Origin: Dermatemys mawii
Taxonomy: Eukaryota > Chordata > Testudines > Dermatemydidae
DNA: 64,000 nucleotides
Assembly (NCBI GenBank): GCA_007922305.1
Contig: ML677335.1
Coordinates: forward strand, 22,973,904 to 23,037,903
Direction: 5' to 3'
The notes under the pieces were generated by a model that was not told the DNA's origin, did no database searches, and was given only the letters and a program-made list of their open reading frames with translations. The position numbers and the translations under genes were made by a program. This document shows positions 13,082 to 24,847 of the stretch, in pieces (the first letter of the stretch is position 1; each line of letters starts with the position of its first letter).

Positions 13082-13260
13082 GGCTGTAGATTGCCTGTGG
13101 ACTCAGTAACTGGTATTCAGATGCAGCAAATGCAAGTGTGTATATACGAAAGACCAGATGAGCAACAGGCAGAGGCACAGCTTGTGTCTGAGCTCTTCCT
13201 GCAGATGGGGGAGGGGGGGAGAGGAGGCGTGGCAACTGTTTTAAATCCGCCCACTACAAA
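13082..13260 (-). promoter_or_regulatory. Putative PCBD1 5' UTR and core promoter
   Basis: Upstream of the ATG on the - strand lies a TATA-like CGTATATACAC (plus-strand 13138-13148), about 60 bases from the ATG. Further up is a C-rich run with a CCACGCCTCC box (about 13220-13232) that could bind Sp/KLF factors. There is no strong CpG island. The role is inferred from position; the start site is not known. Confidence 0.4.
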
Positions 13261-14537
13261 CAGCAGCAACTGCTGCCCTGGTCCTAATGATTTACCAATA
13301 GCAGAATCAAAGGGCAGAGATTGCCTGTTTTCTGCTGCACTTTGTCACGGATGCAGCAGGCTGGCCATTGGCTATCTATTGAGGTATGCTAAAATTGCCC
13401 TGAGTTTTCATGTAGAAACACCAAAAGGTCTGTGTCCACTTTTCCTTTCTCAGACAGAGACTAACCGTTTCTGCCATCACAGGTGCCTTACTGCAGCAAA
13501 AAGGGGATAATGATTAAAACAGCTTACACGTACAGTTGCTGGTGGGGATCTATTTGATTACATAAGAGGGTTGTTTGACTAATCACGAGATGATGATGAT
13601 GATGTCTTATTTACCCTTCCCTCCTGGGATTGCACAATACAGTCTCTGAAAATTAACAGAAATGAAAACTTCACAGGGGACATTTCCAATGACAATTGGG
13701 GCCAGCCTACCCAACCTCTTTAAAAACATGTAAATAAGGAAAGAGTCTGCAAAGTCAATAGCATACATCCATATGGCATTCACTTCCATCACTAAGAGAC
13801 TGGAATTGTATGCACTCAACTTCATCCAACTAGTGATCTTACCAGATCCTTCATGGCAACCTCAAATACTCTCATTTCGGCAGCTCCACACACAAGAGTC
13901 TCACACACTGCTCACTTGGAAAGTTATTCTAACTTAATGTTGCTGAAGCCATTGAGGCTCTAATGAAATGCAAATAAAAATAACAGTCTTGGAGTGTTTC
14001 ATACAGGGCTGTGTGTACTTACAGCGCAGTTTTTCTAAAACAATGTGCTTGGACAACTTAACATTTCCATACTATCTCATCCCGCCCCTAGTAAACTTGG
14101 GGGTGTGTGCTGGAAAAATTAGAACCTGAGTTAATCATGACATCACCCACTACTGAAAGGCAGTCATTTCTGGTGTATAGTGCTGCAAGTGTTTGATGGG
14201 ACAAAGCAAAGTTCTATGATGATGTAGGCAGGAAGTAAAGAATACATTATCCTTCTACGTACAGTCTACATACAAACTCTAATACAATGATAATACAGCC
14301 TCTAAAGAAACACACAGTCATCCCCTACTCCCAGCACATTTCTGGACTTCATTGTTGTGTCTAATGCTTTCAGTTATATATAGTTCTCTTCTAAAAATGC
14401 CATTTTCTCTTCATCACCGCTTTGTTATAATTTAACCCTTAACCATCAATGGATACATGAAAGATAAGCATGTCTAAAGGGGAGCAGTATGTATATAAAA
14501 TCACAATGTGAACGACTGCCAATGCACAATAGTGGAT
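13261..14537. other. Upstream flank of PCBD1, nothing recognised
   Basis: Only a short (GAT)n tract at 13589-13604 stands out. Proximal regulatory DNA of PCBD1 may be present but no element can be named. Confidence 0.4.
13589..13604. repeat. (GAT)n short tandem repeat
   Basis: Five uninterrupted GAT units. Confidence 0.85.
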
Positions 14538-15051
14538 TTTTTATAGATTTTTAAAGCCAGAAGGGTCTTTTGTGATCATTTAGTCTAACATCCTATATAA
14601 CATAGACCATAAGATTTCCCTAAATTAATTCTGGTTTGCACTAAAGCATATCTTTTAGAAAAATCTTAATTTAAAAAGAACCAGTGATGGAGAACCCACT
14701 ACAATCCCTGGGAAGTTGTTCTAATGGTTAATTACCTTTGTGTTTTTTTTTTTTTAAGTGTGCCTTATTTCTATTCTGAATTTGTCTAGCTTTGACTTCC
14801 AACTAGTGGATCTCACTGTATCTTTGTCTGCTAGCCCTCTGTCAAAATTTCTGGTCCCCATTTAGGTACTTGCTCACACTCTATAAATAATATCTTAACC
14901 GGCTCTTTGTAAGCTAAAGGAATTGAGATCCTGGAGTCTATCGATGTAAGGCATGTTTTCCAGTTCTTTAATCATTCTGGTAGCTTGACTCAGAACTCTC
15001 TCCAATTTATCAACATCCTTCTCAAATTGTGGACTCCAGAACTGGACACAG

Positions 15052-15301
15052 GAGCGTTGGATGCTTCTTAGAAGTGGGAGGGGCCATGAGCGCCAGAATG
15101 GAGGCCCTGCCCCCTTTCCTTTGCCTCTTCCACTGAGCCTGCTCTGATCCTTCCCCTCAAGGTCCTGCACCCACCATTCCTCTTTCACTGAAGCCCCACC
15201 CACTCCTCTCTGCCCCCTCCCTCCCATCGCTTGCCATTAAGGGCAAGTAAAACATGGCGGAACCATGGCCCCCTGCCTCCTTCCCCGTTTCAGTACCCCC
15301 G
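15052..15301. mobile_element. 250-bp retroposon-like insertion inside the CR1
   Basis: The insert is flanked by an exact 11-base direct repeat, ACTGGACACAG, at 15041-15051 and 15302-15312; that stretch belongs to the CR1 and should occur once. The insert is G/C-rich, with 'gaagtgggaggggcc' at one end and 'cattaagggcaagtaaaaca' near the other. A target duplication of this length suits LINE-driven retroposition. I do not recognise the family, and no poly(A) tail is obvious. Confidence 0.65.
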
Positions 15302-15518
15302 ACTGGACACAGTACTCCAGTAGTGGTCACACCAGTGATAAATACAGAGCTAAAATATCCTTCCTACTCAATGTTCCCCTGCTTATACATTCAGGGATCA
15401 CATTAGCCTTTTTGGCCACAGCATCATGTTGGGAACCTAAGTTAGGTTGACAAATCCTATTTGTCATAAGCCCATGCTGAATGGGATTAATTATTTTACC
15501 CTTCTTTAATTATTGAGT

Positions 15519-16315
15519 ATGTGGTGGGGTATATGTCCACACTGACCCTAAAAAGGTTAAAGGACGCTGGAGCACTCAGTTAAGGCATCTGGTGATAACT
15601 ACAGGCCATGTCGGGCTCAACTAAGAATGAGACCCAGCTGAGGAAGAGCTGGGTAGCTAAGATAAAGGAAGGGCTTCAAGGCAGAAAGAAGCAGGAAGTT
15701 CTGGGGAGAGTAGGATTAGAGATGCTCTCCCAAGAGGGGAACTCTGCTAAAAGTTTAGGAGACAAGCTATGAAGCTATAGGGGTAGAGTAAGCTCCTGGA
15801 GTGAACCTTGGTTAAGTCAGAAATTGGTTCTCCAGGAAGAAAGTCTTGGGCAATGGTGCTTACTGCAAGAGCCTGAGAGTCTGGGGATAAGGGCTTAGAG
15901 ACAAGGTTAGATAGAAGGTAGTCCACCAAAGCAGCAAGGAGTCTGAAGAAACAGATCTTAGCTACTTGTTCCTGGACTGGGAACCTGAGTACAGCGAGGG
16001 CTTGGCTTCCCCTAATGGCCACTGAGGAGGATGGTGGGAAACCTCTTGTTACAAGGGGTAAGGACTATTGAAAGCACAGAGATAAGGGGTGTAAGGATCA
16101 CTGGGCCCAGAGTTGAGGGCTGTTATAAAGATTAGTGGACTATAATTCAGGAGACTCGGTCTCCTCAGACAAGGTGGGAGTGAACGTGACCTTGATGGAG
16201 GGCTGTGTCATGAAAAGAATCAGAGCACTGCAGGGCTGGAGGGGCTGCTCTCAGTGGATGTTGGAGGATAGCCTGCTATATCATGCCCAACTACGAGGTG
16301 AATTATACTCCTATG
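15519..16315. mobile_element. Possible solo LTR inserted in the CR1
   Basis: A 797-base block interrupts the CR1 and is flanked by GAGT at 15515-15518 and 16316-16319, consistent with a 4-base target duplication. It begins ATGTGGTGGGG and is purine-rich with many 'gggctt' and 'gaag' words, like other chelonian LTRs. No clear TATA box was seen, and the end is not a textbook CA, so the LTR label is tentative; the insertion itself is clear. Confidence 0.5.
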
Positions 16316-16725
16316 GAGTCCTACAGCAGCTGTTGTATCATTTTGCCTGGGACTGATATCAGGTTGACAAGTCTATAATTACCTGGGTCATATTATCTTA
16401 CCCTTTTTAAATACTGGTACAACACTAGCTTTTGTCCAGCCCTCTGGAACTTCCCTGGCATGCCAAGACTTATTGAAAATCTGGATTAATTGTCCAGAGA
16501 GCTCCTTGGCCAGCTTTTAAAAAACTTTTGACGGCAAGTAATCTGGACCTGCTGGCTAACTTTAGATGCTGCTGTTTAATACCTCCCTGAGTTACCATTG
16601 GAATGGAAAGTATTTCATCACGTGATAGGGCTACATCTGCCTATTTTTCAGATACAGAACAGAAATATTTATCAACCATATCTGCCTCTTCTGCACTATT
16701 ACTGACAATTCCATCTAGTATCTAC

Positions 16726-19700
16726 CAACACCTTCATGGCTGGAGAGCCAAAGGAAAGGTGCACAAATGCCTCCCACAGCTCCCCTTGGCATCCAACATG
16801 TCTGCCCCTGTCTGGCATAATATAGTTCCAAGTGCTGATGAATATAGCAATTTTCACTAGTTTAAACCCTAAGTAATGGACAATTGATGCTGCTGCTGTT
16901 ATAGGGATAGAAGTTCTGCCAGTTTCCCACAGGATCTTCTCCTCTGATGTTGTAATATGGTCCATACTCACTGATGTTGACATCTGCCAGACCTGAAGGA
17001 GTGAGTGAGTTACTGTGCACATCAGTATCCCTGAGGATTTCACATTGCGTTTCAATGAAGCTCTGAACATCATACTATTTTAGCCCAGCTCCCCATTGTG
17101 ATAGCTCCCAAGGTAAGGTGACATGCACTTTTCACTGTGGATGAATTGTAAATTGTATTTGAAATCAAATTCTTTAATTAAAATGGGCATGCCAGCTCAC
17201 GTCTCTTCCTGGAAAATGACGTTATTTGTGACTTCTGCAGGAAAGAGGTCCCAATACTTAAAATTATCAGTTACCCACTTTCCATCCGTAATGCTAGTTT
17301 AAGAATCACATGGAGAATTTTGCTGTTCATATTTGAATAAACTGTTCTTCTTGTTTGAACAGTATCATTCTTTTCCTAGTAGATGGTGTTTGTTTCTCTA
17401 CTGAGAGAGCCCAAATTTGCACAGTAAAGGAGATCTGACTTTCACTGTGATTCAAGACAAACCTTTAGCTCATTGGCGCAGCTGTCTTGCTGGTGTCTTA
17501 CCAAACCCCCTCAAATTCCTTCAATTTTGTGAGGTAGAATAATAATCACACTTTGCTTCAATCGCCAGCCTTGAGCTAGTGGAGGCAGTGAGGCCAGTGG
17601 GAATATTCTCAGTGCACAGAGGGGAAGTGCGTTTTTGGGTGGGAGAAAAGGGTTGGTTTTTAGGTCTCGATTCTGCCTTTGGTTTGTTCATTTGAGGGAC
17701 TGCAGCTCACATGTTGAGGGGAGAAGAAGGCTTTTAGTCAGGGGGATAAACTACCTCTACTAGAGTCTCAAGAACTCTGTGTGCACGCATGCTTTTTCAA
17801 AACTTAGTTCTACATTAGGACCTTTAAATAATCAATATCTGTATAATGGAATTAAGGCCTTCAGAGTTAAGGCACAGCATAGGCAGAAAAGATGCAGGCT
17901 TCCTCAGACTAGCCCCCTAATGTACCTCAATACTGCTTTGGAGGGGCTACCGTTAGAGGAGTGTGGGTAGCTTGACCCCTCTGCTTGTATTTGTAACTGG
18001 GATATAATAGGTTTAATTGGTGGACGACTTTAGCTTTGGGGATTTATGGGAGTTGTGACAACTTTACATTGACCCAGGGGCCAGATAAATAGAGATGAAT
18101 TGTTAATTTTCCCTTTGAGGCACTCTTTTGTCAAGTCACTTCACCAAAGTCATTGAGGACTCACGATTGATGTCAGAGCAATGAATAAAACTGTTTGGTG
18201 ACCATACAAACCGGGGCTTCTCTAGTCAACTCACACAATGTGTGTGTGAATTTCAGCTAGAGGGACTTGGCAGTGCAGGGAGGCACAGCACCAGTTTGTC
18301 TTTCTCCTTGGGAAAACTAGATTTAATATATTGTGTTAAAGGGGAATAAAGCTGCAAGTGTGTAGAGGACATTAACACCAAGGGTGGAGAGGAATTGATT
18401 AGGGCTGTAAAAGGGATATAATAAAGAGTAAGAAGATGAAATGAAGCCAAGGAATCTAGACTGAACATTGGGAGATGAAGAAGGGGAGCTGCTTTTGAAT
18501 GGTGGAATGGTTTTCCAAAGGAAGTTGTGAAAGCACCATTCCAGCATGCCTGAGACTATACTGAAAGTGCCATTCCTACCCAGGCAGGGCATGGATAACA
18601 TGTTCCAATGGGTCTTCTCTAGAACACCCATATTTTCAAGACTTGGAGTGAGAGAATGAGTTTGGTGCCCACGATTTAGTCTTTGTTGCCCACAAAATGC
18701 TACTCTCAGTTTGGTAGACTTTCTGGTTTGTATAAAAGATATTTGTAAAATCAGGGTGTTTATCCCCATCTTTCCCCTTTTGGAATCCATGCAAATGTGG
18801 GTGGAGGAGGCGTTGGCTACTGTTAGGGGTTTCCCAAAGATTAAGTGAGTTGTGTAGGAATGCCTGTTGGTGAGATCACGAGGTCTGCCTTCCTCTCCCA
18901 TCTCCTCTAGATGACCCTGGCTCAAAGACTAGCCAGGGCGTTGCTGTGTTAGACTCAGAAAATTTAGTTTTGAAATCTTATGAGGACGAGCCAAGCCAGA
19001 GTAAAGACCCACTAGGTCACATAGTTCGTCTTTGTTCCCTGACCTGAAGAAAAAATTGTCCGGTTTTAAATAATTTAAATGACAAGACTTCTGCTTCCGT
19101 TGTGAGACTACAACACAATCTAATAGATCCCACTGTAAGGAAGACTTGTCTAATATTCAGCCTTCAATTTCTTTGCTTAATGTCAGGGAAGATAGCTCTT
19201 GTCTGAGTACTGGGATTTAGAATGTCTCCTCACTCCATCTGTAAAGGTAAATCTGAGTAGCAAAATAGAAGTCTCAAAAATGTAGCTAGCTTTCTTGTGA
19301 AAAGTTTCATTTAGGTGTTGTAATGCCCTCTTCCTGTCACGAGGGGTCAGAAAAACACTAGGAAGTTTGAGAAGTCTCTGAAATTGTTTGCTCTGTATGT
19401 GCGCAGAGAGAGGCAGTTTTAAGAAACAGAGTGCAGCTTTAATGTTAAAAGTGACAGCTAACTCTCAGTCCAGCTAAAAATTTAAAGAGTAGTTATGCTT
19501 AGAAAATTGACTGTGACAACAGCCCTTTGTTACTGCCTGAGTCTGCTCCCAAAGTGTCTTCTGAGTCGTATATGTTTTGGTGGCTGATAGTAGCAAAAAA
19601 AAAAAAAAAATTAATCTGTCAGCACTGCAGAGACAATAGAGCTCTAGGAGCTCAAAAATGAGTTCTAATCTGCCTTGCCATATCATCTTTCTGTAAATTC

Positions 19701-20429
19701 TACTTTCCAAATCTTTCTTGCTTGAGACTGATGTAGGATGCAGAAAGAATCCAGCTGGAGTTCTTCCAAATATCCAGCTGACCTTGAGGTGCCTGCTGTT
19801 ACTAACAGTGAAAGCTTGCAGTCCCATGTTTATTTCCCTGACCTCAGCTGCTTCCAGATCCAAAGCTAATTCTCTGGTTTGCTGAGATTGTATGGCAAAG
19901 CAGGAAGGGGTGGTGTGAAGGAGCTGGTTATGGTTCTTTGATTCTCTGTCCAAAAGGTAACAGCAGCCCGGGAGCTGCTCTGAATTGTTCCAGTAGGCAA
20001 TAATCCCCATGGGAATACTCGGTAACTAAATATAGCTCCATTTTTTACCTTGTCCTGGTGAGTTTATGCTACATTTTACAAACTCAGTTAGAATGTAGCC
20101 CATACTGCCTCCACTGTTTGTCCAAAGCAGGGTAAAAGTAAATTGGAAAATACATATGGTAATGCTAAGAATCAAAATTACCAGTATGGCTTTCCTGTAA
20201 GGGGTTGTAGAGTAAATAAATGTGACCGCTGTCAGATTATGGAGACAAAAAAAATCCTTCTACAGGTCTGACGAGATGGGATGAATTAGAAACTGTACCC
20301 TGGACATCTGCCAGTGGCAACAGAGGAGTGGTAGTATTGATTCTCTGGATGGACTGGGAAATGTGCTTACCCTTTACGGCACAGTGGGGCTGTGCTAGTT
20401 TCTAGAAATTTAAGGCACCTCCTCCCCTC
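16726..20429. other. Intergenic DNA, no gene recognised
   Basis: No known domain, exon or confident repeat was found. Two long minus-strand ORFs (18323-18925 and 19474-20010) look like chance. A 16-base A-run lies at 19595-19610. Confidence 0.5.
19595..19610. repeat. Poly(A) run
   Basis: Sixteen A in a row; no SINE or LINE body was recognised before it. Confidence 0.8.
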
Positions 20430-20650
20430 CTGTTACAATAGTATGAGTGCCTCACAATTTGTAATGCATTTCTGGTCAACATCCCTGTGAGGCAGGGAAA
20501 TACTGTTCTCTCCATTTTACAGATGGGAAACTGAAGCACAGAAGGGAACTAAGAGTCTTGTCCGAGATCAGACAGGAAGACTGTGACAAGTTCCAACCCA
20601 GGGAACTGAACCCAGTTGTCCCGAGTCCTATGCCAGAGTCCCAATCACTG
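20430..20650 (-). repeat. MIR SINE (antisense)
   Basis: Antisense MIR: 'ccattttacagatgggaaac', then 'tgaagcacag', then 'gtcttgtccgagatcagaca', then 'gggaactgaacccagttgtc'. The order agrees with MIR read from core to head. Confidence 0.75.
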
Positions 20651-21543
20651 AGTAATCCTGAGCAGCATCAGTAGAGACTAGAGATTGTCAGGGCCTGTAT
20701 ATGTGTATGAAACCCCTGGTTGTGTTACTATATGCTGAGTTTACTGTGTTATGAATTAATAGTAGAAACTGCTATTTTGGATAGTGTGGACTAAGGCCTT
20801 TACCAAGTTAAACTATTCAGATGGGTGGTGGTTGTGGTGAGTGCTACATTCATAGCAGAGTGGAAAATATTTGGTGGTAAGAATTATGTCAGGAGTTAGC
20901 TAGGTGGCACTAGATCCTCCCATATTGTTGTCTCTATACTAATATGATTTTGGGAAGTATAATTTTTGTTACTGGTTTGAAGAGCCTGCTGTAAAGAAAT
21001 AGTTTTTGCTGTATGTTACTGCAGCTTTCTCCATATACAATACGAGCTAAGATCCTGGGGAAAGTGTTAGAATCCATAGTTCTGGGAAACAGTCTCCCCC
21101 CAGTCACAAGGAGGTGGCTCCCTGATTTGCTCAGTGCTGAAGGAGATGAAATTCCAACGGCCCTTTGGAATAGAAACAGCCAAAAGGATATAGGGATAAA
21201 TAGCATCTTTGGGAAGAGAATTTTCCTTATAGCTAAGTAGTTTTCTGTGGCTATTCACCCTGGCAGGCCCTCAGGTTGAGGAATCAGATGATGTACCTAC
21301 TGTAGAGGGTGCAGTGTGGGATAACCAGGTTATTGAACAGCTTAGGAAGTCATGGATTGAGGAGTTAGTGTCTGAAAGGGGAGAAGGTCAGTGCCAAATT
21401 TCTTCCATTTGGTTCTTTGCTGCCTGACTGATACCAGAGAAATAGAATCACATCCTTACTAGTTTACTAAGCATCCCCAAACCTATCAACAGATGAGAAA
21501 TATGGTTTACTGTCATCTTGGGAGCTCTGTCACATACATGTGA
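20651..21543. other. Intergenic DNA, no gene recognised
   Basis: The short ORFs here (for example 21013-21240) have no recognisable domain. Confidence 0.4.
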
Positions 21544-22018
21544 GTATATCTACACTACAAAATTATGTTGACCTAAGTTTTGGTGACATATAGCCACCAC
21601 AGAAATTAAATTGCTTTTGCACGTCTGCACTATGCTTTTTGTGTTAGCAGCGTACATCCTCACCAGGAGTGTTTGCACCAATTTAACTGCCATTGTGGGG
21701 TATCGTGGGACAGCTTCTGAAAGGCAGCAATAGTCAGTGTGAGCAATGCAGTGTCTATACTGACACTGTGTCGACCTAGCTATATCAACACTGACTCTCT
21801 GCCTCTTGCAGAGGTGGAGTTATTATGTCAGTGTAGTGGGTGAGTTATAAAGTGAGCTATAGGCCACAAAAACTTATGCTGAAATAAACTGGTTAGTCTC
21901 TAAGGTGCCACATTAATTCCTCGTCTTATCAGCAGGAGTGACGTTTTAGCGTAGATACTTAGAGTTAGGTCAACATAAGCTTCCTTATGTTGGCCTAACT
22001 CTGTAGTCTAGACCAGGC
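21544..22018. mobile_element. DNA-transposon MITE with TCTACACTAC ends
   Basis: The left end reads TCTACACTACAAAATTATG (from about 21549) and the right end, complemented, TCTAGACTACAGAGTTAGG (ending about 22012), an imperfect terminal inverted repeat. A hairpin with 18-19-base arms lies at 21961-22002. Internal words such as 'cagtgtctatactgacactg' are typical of a common chelonian MITE. There is no coding capacity. A foreign piece sits at about 21850-21935. Confidence 0.65.
21850..21935 (+). repeat. Short retroposon tail nested in the MITE
   Basis: 'aaacttatgctgaaataaac' and 'ggttagtctctaaggtgcca' form a widespread chelonian repeat tail. Here it lies inside the MITE body, between 'gtgggtgagtta' and 'tcagcaggagtgacg'. 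The family name is not known to me. Confidence 0.45.
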
Positions 22019-23689
22019 CACAGATTGCCAACCTCCCTAGAGAGGCAGAAGACATAGTCCTGACAGGTTGTGAAAGAAAGCGTGGGTATTTGTGCCTAAT
22101 ACAACTTCACTTACTCTTCTTCACAGACGAGTCAGCAGTGGGACCAAGAGGTCAAAGGTAGACATGCCTTGGAGCTGGGCTTAATGGAACTCTTAGGAAG
22201 GGCAGGGGCAGTAACATGAGATGCTGGTGGGGAAAGGAAGGATCATCAAGCCAAAGGAGAGGGGCTTGATAATGAGAGATTATACGCCCTTGGAACAGCT
22301 ACCGGCACAGATCTAGGAAAGCAGTGAGTCCAGGATTGTGTGCTGCAATATTTAGCAGTTCCAGTTTACCTGGGAGATTCAAGGTATCTGAAATAATAGT
22401 AATGGCATTTCTTCACATTTTAGCAGTGTCAATGATGACCTCTCTTTTGTCAGGGTCATCATTCAATAAACAGAGTGGAAGTTCCCACTCCTGTCTGTCT
22501 GGAGTATCTGTTTTCAGTAAGCAGCTGTTGAGCGATAATCTACAATAGATCGGTAGAAAAAGTAAATGAAATAGATACCGATGAAATGTCTGTCTGTACC
22601 CATCTATCTATGTCTGTACAATCGTGTCGTACAACATTTCAACCTTTGCTTTCAACATGCGATAAAGCTGGCAAAGTTGATTTCAGTTTAGAATGATCAT
22701 TACTATTGTCAGTTTAAGTAATTAAATTTGTGGGTCATTAGTTCCTTTAAGATAGGTCCTCAGTTTTGCAGCTGAATTTGCTCTCTGTGCCCCAAAGCTG
22801 AAATTTGACCTAGGATCCCCACGTTCTAACCCTAGCTCATGTTCTATATGCAGCAGCTCCATTGGTGCTAAGATGGAAGTATCTTTTTCAAAGTTTATTC
22901 TTGGCACACAGATTATACTATAAAAACTAGCATGGATCCTTCAATAGCAATTTACCTAGGTCAAGGCACATTGAATTTCACATCACTTTTGCTCTTGTAA
23001 ACAAATGTCAGATTTTCAAGGTACAGTTAAGTTCCGCAAATTGCAAGCTGTAGGATCTGGATAAATGAATGGAAAATGGGATCCCTTAGGGAGAGATGGT
23101 GAGTATCATCACCACAGTGTCAGAACCTATTATCCATATAATGAAGTTTGAGATCAAAATAGTTTCTCCCGACCCTTGATCTGGGACTAGTGCTTAATAA
23201 AGCTGACTGCTCTGTCAAATTGTTTCTTGACCTCCAAAGTATAGGGGACACTGAATTTCTTATAATAAATTTTAATTCCTAAAATGAGAATACTAAAACT
23301 TTTCATTAGTGCCATAAGGGTTAGCTATATCAATGGGCCACATTTTACACGCAACTTGTTGAAAACAAAGGATTCCTACCAAAGATGAATTTGGTGCAGT
23401 GTTTGTATTGTCTCTGCGGTACTCTCTCCCAGTGAAATCTCTCCCAGGGGCTGCATGAGTTCTGTTCTGGTACAGAAACCCAATTAAATGAAGAGGAGGA
23501 AATCAGTAGTGTAACTGAAAGTAAACACTGGGAAACTCTGTTTATCTACTTCTCATTTGGGGAGTAAGGGGTTTAGTTTGCCTGGTAGCTCACAAGCTAC
23601 TATCAGAAATAAGAGCAGTATACCAGTGGAATGATGAGGATATATCAGTTGTAAGGAGCTTTGCATGTCTCTCTCCTTCTCCACAGAGT
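22019..23689. other. Intergenic DNA, no gene recognised
   Basis: AT-rich single-copy-looking sequence; no motif or repeat could be named. Confidence 0.4.
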
Positions 23690-24595
23690 GGGAGGCTGCA
23701 TCCCCTCACTAATTCTCAAGCAGGACACAGCTTGTGAGCCCCCATGGTGATTAGTCCAATTAGCAGTTAGTCCTTCTGCCCAACCCCTCCGTCAGGGCAG
23801 TGAGCACTTAGCAGACCTGGCCAACAATCAGCCCAGGCCTTCATTAGTCTTTCTGCCCCAGTCTCTCAGTCAGAGTGGTTCACAGTTTATATCTTAGGCG
23901 AAGTCTGTGCGATATAGCCCAGCAGTTCAGGGTGGGAAATTAGCTCCTAACTGGGAGTGACAGCAAATGCACCTGGCTGGAGCCCTAGTTCTAGTGGGCA
24001 CCAGACCAAGTCAGGCCTCTTGGTCTATTAGTGGGGAGGTAGCCACCTTCCACAGGTGGGATGTCAGGGGTAGGAGGATGTGGGATCTCCCACTCCACTG
24101 CGTCCCAGCCCTGGGCACGATTAGTGGCAGAGTAGGTCACTAGGTCAATGGAGATTCCCCCACCACCCCAACAACACATTGGCCAATTCACAATAACTCC
24201 ACAGCCAAACTCTATTTGGCATCCCTGGGCTCCTTCCTATCCTCCCCTGTTTGGGATACCTGGGTCATCCTCAGTCTCCCCAGGGTAAACAGCCAGCAGC
24301 AGTCCCAGCAGTTCATCCATGTTGCTGGTCTCCAGCAATTCAGGTAACTCCTCTGGTCAGGCAGCTGCCTCCTTCAGCTCCAGGCCCCCGGCAACAAGGA
24401 AGAGACATTCTGTGCCCCTGGAAGCTTTCCCCTTACTGAGCTAGGAGATTGGCCTTTTATAGTCCCGCTTCCTGTCTCGACCCTCTGCTTCTGGCAGGGT
24501 GGCTGCAGGTGGCCTGGTTCTGCCTACCAGGGGGCGATCTCAGGTGTCTCCCCTTCTGAAGGGCAAGAGGCCAAACCCTCTCACTTCACAGTTTT
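23690..24595 (-). mobile_element. Probable LTR (minus orientation)
   Basis: The block is richer in GC than its flanks. On the - strand it starts TGTGAAGTGAGAGGG (near 24595) and has a good TATA box, CTATAAAAGG, at 24462-24453, about 135 bases in. This layout fits the U3/R part of an LTR. No internal gag or pol sequence adjoins it, so it would be a solo LTR. The far end and the target duplication were not resolved. Confidence 0.45.
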
Positions 24596-24847
24596 CTCTG
24601 GCCATATTGCCCTGGATTCTGGTCTAGGCATCAGTGAGACATCAGACCTTAAATCTGACTGGCCCGGTCCCTCAGACAAGCAGGTTGATTTTAGCACTGG
24701 TCCAGGATTAAATACAGCAAGTCCTAAATCTTGGGCCAATACAATTTTCAGTGCTTGAAAATAGCTCAGTAATACTTTTTGCATGTGTGTATATAACATT
24801 TACATTTTGTTGTTTGTTTGTTCTCCTTGGGATGCTCATTTTAGATA

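Larger units (their letters stand above)
14538..16725 (-). mobile_element. CR1 LINE (3' half), interrupted by two nested insertions
   Basis: Read on the - strand this is a CR1 retrotransposon piece: the 3' UTR end is at about 14538-14640, reverse-transcriptase sequence follows to about 15518, and the linker before the RT lies near 16600-16720 (a VDKYFCSV-like stretch at about 16660). The CR1 sequence stops at 15518 and resumes at 16316. The coding frame is broken throughout. Insertions at 15052-15301 and 15519-16315 split it. The family name is from memory of chelonian CR1 sequence. Confidence 0.8.

Noticed and set aside
13070..13510. Plus-strand ORF of 146 codons
   Set aside because: It overlaps PCBD1 exon 1 and its promoter on the other strand, and has no domain.
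18323..18925. Minus-strand ORF of 200 codons
   Set aside because: No domain, no splice context and no repeat motif; low-complexity Ser/Phe/Leu composition typical of a chance frame in AT-rich DNA.
19474..20010. Minus-strand ORF of 178 codons
   Set aside because: No recognisable protein; it runs through a poly(A) tract (Phe run), which suggests chance.
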